Source of the DNA: Acidobacteriota bacterium
Lineage (GTDB): Bacteria > Acidobacteriota > Polarisedimenticolia > QHYA01
Length of the DNA: 20,313 bases
Assembly (NCBI GenBank): GCA_003223995.1
Contig: QHYA01000104.1
Coordinates: 1-20,313 of the forward strand
Direction: 5' to 3'
The notes beneath the pieces were generated by a model, which made no database searches, was not told where the DNA came from, and was given only the letters and a program-made list of their open reading frames with translations. The position numbers and the translations under genes were made by a program. Position 1 is the stretch's first letter; each line of letters begins with the position of its first letter. Positions 14,419 to 20,313 of the stretch are shown piece after piece.

Positions 14419-15396
14419 GAATCGACCAGCCGCGGATGGGGGATCTTCGTCCAGGTCGAAGAGCAGTACGCCTATGCGCTCATCCGTGAGATGGTGAAGG
14501 ACACGCTGAGCTGGTCGGCGGGGACGCTCGCCGTCGCCGTTGTCCTGGCGTTCGCCTTCGCAGGCAAGCTCTCCCAGCCGGTCAGGAAGCTGACAGACGC
14601 GGCTCGCCGCTTCGCGGAGGGGGACTTCACGGTGCGTGCCCATGTCCGCGGCCGGGACGAGATCGGCGAGCTGGCGCAGACTTTCAACCGCATGGCTGAA
14701 GACATCGAGAGCCACATCCGGAGGATCCAGGAGGCCGCCCGGGACAACAACGAGCTGTTCCTCGGGGCGATCCGCGCCCTGGCCGAGGCGATCGACGCGA
14801 AGGACCCTTACACGCGCGGCCACTCTGTGCGGGTGAACCGCTTCGCCGTGGTCATCGCTCAGCAGATGGGACTCGACTCGCGCCAGATCCGGGACATCCA
14901 TGTCGCCTCGCTGCTTCACGACGTCGGCAAGATCGGCATCGACGACGCGATCCTGAAGAAGCCCGCGAATCTGACGCCCGAGGAGTTCACGGTCATGAAG
15001 CAGCACCCCGATAAGGGGGCGAAGATCATGGGGCGTGTCGAAAGGCTGAAGACGGTGATCCCGGGCATGAGACACCATCACGAGCGCTATGACGGGGGCG
15101 GCTATCCGCTCGGGCTGAAAGGGGAGGAGATCCCTCTTGCAGCCCGAATCATTACGGTGGCCGACATCCTCGACGCCATGACCAGCAACCGCCCCTACTC
15201 GCGCGCGATGACGTTCGAGGCCGCCATGGCACGGCTCAACGAGATCAAGGGGACGATCACGGATCCGCAGGTCGTCGAGGCGTTCAATCGTGCTTACCTC
15301 GCCGGGGAGTTCGCGACGGAGGAACAGAAGCTCGCCCAGCAGCGCGTCACCGCCACGAGCAACACCGCCGAGGTCCCCGCGGCGGTCCCGTCGTAA
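14374..15396 (+). CDS. HAMP / HD-GYP c-di-GMP phosphodiesterase, C-terminal part (same gene as previous)
   Basis: Native sequence begins about 14404 (SFLGSYE); the ATG at 14374 is probably not a real start. It contains the end of the sensor (GWGIFVQVEEQYAYA), a second membrane helix (about 14511-14565), a HAMP domain (QPVRKLTDAARRFAEGDFTV ... DEIGELAQTFNRMAEDI), a linker helix, then an HD-GYP domain: YTRGHSVRVNRFA, LLHDVGKIGI (His 14917, Asp 14920), MKQHPDKGAKIM, HHERYDGGGYP (15091-15108), ARIITVADILDAMTSNRPY. All canonical metal and GYP residues are present, so the catalytic part should hydrolyse c-di-GMP. A Thr/Ala-rich tail of about 30 residues follows. Convergent with the next gene, which ends about 105 bases downstream. 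Confidence 0.92.
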   Translation: MPKPGGGRRSFLGSYESTSRGWGIFVQVEEQYAYALIREMVKDTLSWSAGTLAVAVVLAFAFAGKLSQPVRKLTDAARRFAEGDFTVRAHVRGRDEIGELAQTFNRMAEDIESHIRRIQEAARDNNELFLGAIRALAEAIDAKDPYTRGHSVRVNRFAVVIAQQMGLDSRQIRDIHVASLLHDVGKIGIDDAILKKPANLTPEEFTVMKQHPDKGAKIMGRVERLKTVIPGMRHHHERYDGGGYPLGLKGEEIPLAARIITVADILDAMTSNRPYSRAMTFEAAMARLNEIKGTITDPQVVEAFNRAYLAGEFATEEQKLAQQRVTATSNTAEVPAAVPS

Positions 15397-15501
15397 GGCC
15401 TGCATTCGGGCCGCCTCGAGCCTTGGGTGCCGCCCCGTCGTCAGCTTCAGCCCGCAGGGGGCGGGTCGGGGGTCGCGAGCTCGAGACGCCCCATCCGCCA
15501 C

Positions 15502-16797
15502 TCATGGAGTTCCTTTCCGTCCCTGCGCGAAGCCAAGGGTCGCCCTGAAGTCCTGGACTTCCCTCTCGCCCGGGTCTTCGAGGTGCGGCAGGAGCTTCCG
15601 AAGACGCCCAAGGCGTAGCCGGTCAGGATCTCCCGGGCTCTTTCGGAGAACAATCTGGTGCTGCAACCATTCGGCCCGGAAGATCATCAGGGGATCTTGC
15701 CGGCGCTGCGCTACGGAGAGCGCCGCCTCCGCCAGATCGAGGGCTTCTTCCAGATCCTTCTCATCCAGCGCAATCCGGCCGAGCTCGACCAGCCATCTGG
15801 CTTCGAGCTCTGCCATGCGGTGGGTCCGTGCGAGAGCGACCGCGAACATCATCCCCTTGCGAGCGGCCTTGCGCCGGCCCAGCGCGAGCAGGCACAGCGC
15901 GAGGCTCCCCGCGATCTGCGTGAGATGAGCAGGATCATCCGCCTTCCGCGCCAGTTCGCGTGCTTCCAGCAATGCGCGCCGCGCCTCCTCGAATTCTCCC
16001 GCCTCGAAGCGAACCAGCGCTCTGGACAGACAGACACGAGTCCTTGTTTCCACCCCGCAGGTCTCCGAGAGAAGGGCGGCCTTGGACGCTGCGTCCGTCG
16101 CCAGGGGAAGATTGCTCATCTGGAGATGAATCATTGCGAGCACGCTGTAGGCCTCGGCCTGAACATCGGGGCAGGCCGAACCGGCGGCTATCGACCGTTC
16201 GGCCGCCGAGCGGGCAGCCAGAAGGGCAGCCGCCCGCCGGAGCGCCGTCGCCCGCTGGAGGTGGACGGTCGCTTGTCTCCTCGCGTTCACTTTCGGATCC
16301 GAGGGGGGATCCTGGGCAAGCCGCTCGAGCATCGTGTCGTAGAGGGCCGCGGCGTCTCGGTGGTGCCCCTCCCGGTGAAGCTCACCAGCTCGTCTTTCGA
16401 GCTGATCGTCCGAAAGACTCGAAAGGTTGGCCGGAGCCACCGTCGCCAGCCGGGCTCGCTCCAGAACCTCCATCGGGTCCACTTGCAGGGCGTTCCAATA
16501 AGTCAACAATGCCTCCAGACTCGGCAGGTGCAGACCGCGTTCGATCGCGCTGATTGCGGCCCGGGACAGGGGCAGCGAGTTCCTACTTGCCAGAACCGCC
16601 ACCTGCGCCTGTGAGAGCCGCATGGTCTGGCGCGTCGATTTCAGGAAGCGACCGATGGCCTGCCTGGCTGCGGCCATGCGATGGGGAGCATGATGGGCTT
16701 GCGATCCGAGAGGCATTCCTGTTTCCCATGCCCCCTTGCCGGAAGAACGAACGGTCTGCAGGAGAAACGGATAGTTCCTCGCCATGAGTGGCGTCAA
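15502..16797 (-). CDS. XRE-family helix-turn-helix / TPR-repeat regulator
   Basis: 431 residues if begun at 16797; other in-frame starts are ATG 16785 and ATG 16677 (MAAARQAIGRFLK), the last placing the DNA-binding domain at the N-terminus as is usual. Residues about 41-112 form a Cro/C1-type HTH (LSQAQVAVLASR, SRAAISAIERGLHLPSLEALLTYWNALQVDPMEVL). The rest is all-helical with repeating Ala/Leu pairs and TPR-like units (QLERRAGELHREGHHRDAAALYD, LARTHRMAELEARWLVELGRIALDEKDLEEALDLAEAAL). No membrane segment. The layout resembles RNPP/Rgg-like or SMAR-type regulators that sense a ligand through TPRs, but the ligand is unknown. It lies 158 bases downstream of, and in the same direction as, the large exported protein; between them is only a weak imperfect hairpin (16902-16921). 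Confidence 0.8.
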   Translation of the reverse strand: MTPLMARNYPFLLQTVRSSGKGAWETGMPLGSQAHHAPHRMAAARQAIGRFLKSTRQTMRLSQAQVAVLASRNSLPLSRAAISAIERGLHLPSLEALLTYWNALQVDPMEVLERARLATVAPANLSSLSDDQLERRAGELHREGHHRDAAALYDTMLERLAQDPPSDPKVNARRQATVHLQRATALRRAAALLAARSAAERSIAAGSACPDVQAEAYSVLAMIHLQMSNLPLATDAASKAALLSETCGVETRTRVCLSRALVRFEAGEFEEARRALLEARELARKADDPAHLTQIAGSLALCLLALGRRKAARKGMMFAVALARTHRMAELEARWLVELGRIALDEKDLEEALDLAEAALSVAQRRQDPLMIFRAEWLQHQIVLRKSPGDPDRLRLGRLRKLLPHLEDPGEREVQDFRATLGFAQGRKGTP

Positions 16798-16955
16798 TGC
16801 GAATCATCGCTGGACCCGAAGAGTTGTTTCCTGGTCGAGAAGCGACAAGGCGATCTTCTCCACTGGGCGCCGGGGTGTGGCCGAGGCGGGGGCTTGCTGT
16901 CGCGAATCCGCAAGGGTTCGCCCATCGACGAGATCGAAGGCGGGCCATTTCGTGC

Positions 16956-19900
16956 CTACGGCTCCGCCTCGAGATGGACCTCGAGACGATCCCCCTCGCG
17001 AACGGTGATCGTTTCGCTCGCGGTGCCGCCTCGGTCCGCGATCACAAAGGAACCGCTTGGAAAGTCATGGAAGGTCAGGTGCAGGACTCCCTTCACCTCC
17101 TCGGTCGTGCACTGGCCGAGCAGGGCCGAGAGGATGGTCGCAGTGAGGTCGGTGTGGTCGTCCCTGAGAGAGAGCCGTTCTCGCATTGGCGCCCCTCGAG
17201 AGGGCAGGAAAACCTCGACCAGCGCTCCGGAGCCCAGAGGAAGGGTCTTCTCCAGTCCCTCTCCAGCTTGGACCTCGACCCTTTCCCCAAGACGCGACGG
17301 CGCACTTCCAGGACAGCTTCCCCAGATGTCGTAAGTGCCTCGACGAACGGCTTCGAACCTGGCCTCCCCGAGTGAGTTCGTCGCCTGGGAGCTATAGGGG
17401 AGAAACCGGTCCAGGGAAACCTGCGAGGAGAGAAACCCGGGATGCTGAAGCACGATGCCTGGCACGTCTTGTTCCGCGAAGATCCTGAACCGGCCGGTTT
17501 CGCCCGACCGGCCTGCGGTAACGTCGGCCGTGTAGCCGTGGATCTCGGCGAAACCCTCCCGGCTCGGAAGGAAGAAGGTGAACTCCGAGACCTGTCGTGC
17601 TCGATCCATCAGAGCGGTGCGCACGTTGACTCCCGGAAGAGTCGTGAGCTGTTCTCCATCGAGGGCTATGCCGGACACCTCGATCGCCCCGATCCGCAAG
17701 TTCGCCTCGACTCCCCCCGGCGGCACGTCAACCAATCGATTCACGAGCTGGTCTTCGAGAAGGGCTTGCAGGATGTAGGTGCCTGGGGAGAGCCGAGGCA
17801 GGAGGAACCGACCACCATCATCCGAGCGCGTTCTGCGTAGCGAAAGGAAGGTCGGCGTTCCTCCGTCGTCGGGGAGCCTGATGCTGCGCAGGGGAACGCC
17901 CGGCAGAGGCGCACCGCCCTGGAGCACTTGCCCGGTCAAGGTTGTTCCCAGGGAGATCTCGACCTCGGTCGTCGCTCCGGCTTCCAGGACCACCTCCCGT
18001 TCCTCACGATCGTCATACTCTTCGGAGAGCGGGTCCGACAAGACCATGCGGGCGCGGCCCGCAGGAAGATGGCCGAATGCGAACTTCCCGGACTCGTCTG
18101 TTCCGCTCCTGCGAGCCCAGCCCTCGCCCGATATCTCCGCTGCCCAGCCCTGGATGCCGTGACCGTCCTCGCCGCTCAGCCGGCCCTCGATGGCGGCTCC
18201 TTCTCCGAGGAGAACGGTTGCGGTTCCTCCCGCGCGAACCGTCGCCTGAGACGGGGAGAAATCCGGGTGATCGACGGTGATCCTGCGGGTCTCGCCCGGG
18301 GCGAGCTCGCAGATCTCATACCGTCCGTCGGCATCGGTGGTGGCGAGGACGGCTCCAATCTGATCGGGGAGTCCGAACGGAGCATTGCTCGGGCGCAAAG
18401 TGGCTCCGGCCACGCCAGAGGAGTCCGCACGGCTGAGGACCAGCCCGGTCGCGCATGAGGCGGGGTTCAATTCTACATGGACCTCGACCTCTTTTTCCGA
18501 CCGCACCTCAAAGGGAGTGATGGCCGTGCCGTAGCCTCGCGCTTCGACGCGAACGGCGAAGCGCCCCTCGGGGATCCCCTCGACATGGAAACGGCCTTCC
18601 GAGTCGTGATGAGTTCGACCGGCATCCTTGAAGAGCTTGAGAAAGCGGAAATCGGGCCGGTCCGGATCCGCCTCGAGAGGCAACACCGCGACCCTGAAGC
18701 CGGTTAGTGGCGCCCCGCCTCCCGCCTCGACGACATCGCCTCGCACGGTCCCTCCGGGCTTCAACCTGACGATGCGCTCCGGCCCAGGAGAGGAGACCAT
18801 CTCTTCCCAGACGGGGATGCTCTCCTCGGAAGTGACCTGAAGGTCGTACTGGCCGCTGGGAAGGCCCGAGAAGCGTGCCCTGCCATGCGCATCGGTCTTG
18901 ACCTTCGCGAGGCGGCTCCTGCCTCCTCGCCGCGAATAGACCTCGACGAGCGCCTTCTCGGCAGGCACTCCTCCAGAGCGCAGGACCTTGACGGTCAAGA
19001 GGGATTCCTGCTCCATGCGGATCGTGTGCAGATCTCCTTCCTCGGCGGGCGACAGGGCCGTATCCGCCAGTTGGCGGCTCACCATGCCGTCGGCGGATAC
19101 GAAGGGTCTGTAAGGACCTGGCGGAAGAGTCAGCGAAGCGCACCCATTGTCCTTGGTGTCGCGGCCTTCGAAGGCGAACACGCCTAATCTAGCGAAATCC
19201 TGCAGATGCGGATCGAAGGGTTCGACTCTGATCCGGAAGCCCTTGGGGATGCCGCCGCTGCTGGCGTCTCTCCCACAGGCTGTGAGCCGTGCCCCTCGGC
19301 GGACGGTTACGGTTTGCGCCTCGGTCGGAACCCTGATCGTCGCTCTGCCCGAGCGCATGTCCTGAGTGAAGGCGAGCATCTCGACAGTGCAGCCCTCTGG
19401 GACGGGCCCCACCGAGAAGGCTCCCTGAGATCCGGCGTGCGTCTCGAGACGCGTGTGCTCGCCGTCTTCCTCGATCCAGGCGAGGACCGAAGCGTCCTCG
19501 GCAGGACGGCTCGACTCGTCCTTCACGTAAACAGTCAAAATGGTCGCCCTCGGAAGGAGGATATCCGTCGTGGTCATTTCATCCGGTACGAGCGGGCCGG
19601 CCCGCCGGCGAGCATGGCCGGCAGCCTCGACGGTCAAGATGTAAGGACGGACCTCCAGATCCTCGAGTTTGAAGAAGGCGTGCTCTCCCACGCTCCCATG
19701 CGCCAGCTCGGAGCCGTGATCATCCGTCAGAACCCAGCTCGCCTGCGGCAGAGGGGAGCGCGTCAGAGCGTCGAGTATGCGGCCCCTCCAGGAGGGCCTT
19801 CGCCTCAGGACGATCACCAGCGGCGAAGGTCCGGCCTCAACCTCCACTTCGCGAGGAAGGAACCCACTGGCCTCGACGTGCAGCTTCGACTTTGCGGCCG

Positions 19901-20153
19901 TCGGCGGGTCCAGCTCGAAGGTCCCGTCTGCGGCGCTCCTCGAGACGCCCGGGTGTGATCCTTCGGCCCACCGGACCGATGCGCCCGCCAGCGGGACCCC
20001 TTGCCCCGCCACGATGATCCCTCTCGTCCTCGCTCGAGTGCTTCGTTGTGCGAAGGAAGCTCCCCCGCCGGGCCAGAGAGACAAGGCCAGAAGGAGCAGC
20101 GGCGTCGGTTTGACGAGCCAGAGCGAGAGTCCTGCTGCGCAGCGCATCGGCAT
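16956..20153 (-). CDS. Large exported protein of tandem carboxypeptidase-regulatory-like domains
   Basis: 1065 residues. ATG 20153 or, better spaced from AGGAGG, the ATG at 20147. Signal peptide: a hydrophobic core in PTPLLLLALSLW and likely cleavage around GASFAQ (residue about 36). The remainder is almost wholly repeated seven-stranded beta-sandwich units of CarboxypepD_reg/transthyretin-like type, about nine or ten, each ending in a D-x-x-G-x-F/Y-x-[IFL]-x-x-L/I-P-x-G-x-Y/F pattern; examples are TDAHGRARFSGLPSGQYDL, DSEGRFHVEGIPEGRFAV, TDADGRYEICELAPGE, DESGKFAFGHLPAGRARM and DDGGRFLLPRLSPGTYIL. No catalytic peptidase residues, anchor or TonB barrel are seen, so it is probably a periplasmic or surface adhesive/structural protein. 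An upstream gene ends 33 bases before it on the same strand. Confidence 0.85.
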   Translation of the reverse strand: MPMRCAAGLSLWLVKPTPLLLLALSLWPGGGASFAQRSTRARTRGIIVAGQGVPLAGASVRWAEGSHPGVSRSAADGTFELDPPTAAKSKLHVEASGFLPREVEVEAGPSPLVIVLRRRPSWRGRILDALTRSPLPQASWVLTDDHGSELAHGSVGEHAFFKLEDLEVRPYILTVEAAGHARRRAGPLVPDEMTTTDILLPRATILTVYVKDESSRPAEDASVLAWIEEDGEHTRLETHAGSQGAFSVGPVPEGCTVEMLAFTQDMRSGRATIRVPTEAQTVTVRRGARLTACGRDASSGGIPKGFRIRVEPFDPHLQDFARLGVFAFEGRDTKDNGCASLTLPPGPYRPFVSADGMVSRQLADTALSPAEEGDLHTIRMEQESLLTVKVLRSGGVPAEKALVEVYSRRGGRSRLAKVKTDAHGRARFSGLPSGQYDLQVTSEESIPVWEEMVSSPGPERIVRLKPGGTVRGDVVEAGGGAPLTGFRVAVLPLEADPDRPDFRFLKLFKDAGRTHHDSEGRFHVEGIPEGRFAVRVEARGYGTAITPFEVRSEKEVEVHVELNPASCATGLVLSRADSSGVAGATLRPSNAPFGLPDQIGAVLATTDADGRYEICELAPGETRRITVDHPDFSPSQATVRAGGTATVLLGEGAAIEGRLSGEDGHGIQGWAAEISGEGWARRSGTDESGKFAFGHLPAGRARMVLSDPLSEEYDDREEREVVLEAGATTEVEISLGTTLTGQVLQGGAPLPGVPLRSIRLPDDGGTPTFLSLRRTRSDDGGRFLLPRLSPGTYILQALLEDQLVNRLVDVPPGGVEANLRIGAIEVSGIALDGEQLTTLPGVNVRTALMDRARQVSEFTFFLPSREGFAEIHGYTADVTAGRSGETGRFRIFAEQDVPGIVLQHPGFLSSQVSLDRFLPYSSQATNSLGEARFEAVRRGTYDIWGSCPGSAPSRLGERVEVQAGEGLEKTLPLGSGALVEVFLPSRGAPMRERLSLRDDHTDLTATILSALLGQCTTEEVKGVLHLTFHDFPSGSFVIADRGGTASETITVREGDRLEVHLEAEP

Positions 20154-20186
20154 CCCCTCCTCGTTGTGAGTTGCGGACCGGCTCTA

Positions 20187-20313
20187 TCAGGAGACGCGGC
20201 TCGGAGCAATCACCGCTTCTCTCTGGCGCCCCTGGGCCACTTGCGCCTGAGCCTCGAAGCGGGTGCCGAAGACACCCCTGATGTCACGGGTGAAAGGATC
20301 GTGCTCCAAACTG
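20187..20313 (-). CDS. 3' end of an unknown gene running off the window
   Basis: A minus-strand frame is open from the window edge to TGA 20189-20187, giving 41 residues (contains HDPFTRDIRGVFGTRFEAQ). It has typical high-GC codon use and ends 33 bases before the start of the exported protein, consistent with an operon partner. Too short to identify, and chance openness at this GC cannot be excluded. Confidence 0.35.
   Translation of the reverse strand, partial: SLEHDPFTRDIRGVFGTRFEAQAQVAQGRQREAVIAPSRVS

Noticed and set aside
1773..14440. Mobile element insertion as the cause of the three broken genes
   Set aside because: Sequence is missing, not added; there are no terminal repeats, target duplications or transposase fragments at any of the three sites.
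16902..16921. Hairpin resembling a tRNA T-arm or a terminator between the exported protein and the XRE/TPR gene
   Set aside because: The stem has a bulge, no acceptor or anticodon arms could be built around it, and no T-run follows on the minus strand.

Overview
The window is GC-rich chromosomal DNA from a diderm (outer-membrane) bacterium. It carries a lipid A / Kdo / heptose gene cluster, large secreted beta-sandwich proteins, a PUR-domain protein and HD-GYP signalling. This combination, with high GC and dense genes, fits Acidobacteriota or a neighbouring phylum of soil or sediment bacteria. That placement is inference from gene content; no rRNA or other phylogenetic marker is present.

Layout. 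(1) 1-3873, + strand: the 3' end of carA, overlapped by carB (carbamoyl-phosphate synthase). (2) About 3960-4550: an islet of clearly lower GC (about 50 % by hand count over 4081-4320) with two small unknown genes, one a two-helix membrane protein. (3) 4538-5644, +: a class I SAM methyltransferase, convergent with and overlapping the minus-strand cluster. (4) 11425 down to 5390, - strand: waaA - lpxK - lpxL-like - gmhB - hldE1 (kinase) - hldE2 (adenylyltransferase) - an unknown gene with a pentapeptide-repeat N-terminus. Most junctions overlap at start/stop codons, so this is one operon making lipid A and ADP-heptose inner-core precursors. gmhA and hldD are not in the window. (5) 11588-11797, -: a small single-repeat PUR protein with a good sigma70-type promoter. 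(6) 11964-13598, +: a cysteine desulfurase and an IscU-like scaffold lacking the first ligand cysteine. (7) 13689-15396, +: a membrane sensor with HAMP and HD-GYP (c-di-GMP phosphodiesterase). (8) 15502-20313, -: an XRE/TPR cytoplasmic regulator, a 1065-residue exported protein of tandem carboxypeptidase-regulatory-like domains, and the 3' end of one more gene.

The most striking anomaly is that three unrelated genes (carB, hldE1, HD-GYP) are each broken by a local loss of sequence with a frame change. All three breaks are in the same phase (lost length = 2 mod 3), and in the two that can be sized about 35 codons are missing. carB is normally indispensable and the hldE1 loss removes the catalytic GAGDT segment, so a recurrent assembly or gap-closing error is the simplest reading; real decay is possible but less likely. 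I found no convincing new defence, mobile or CRISPR system. The best candidates for new biology are the operon-coupled pentapeptide-repeat protein, the divergent IscU with its desulfurase, the low-GC small-gene islet, and the XRE/TPR regulator beside the giant exported protein.
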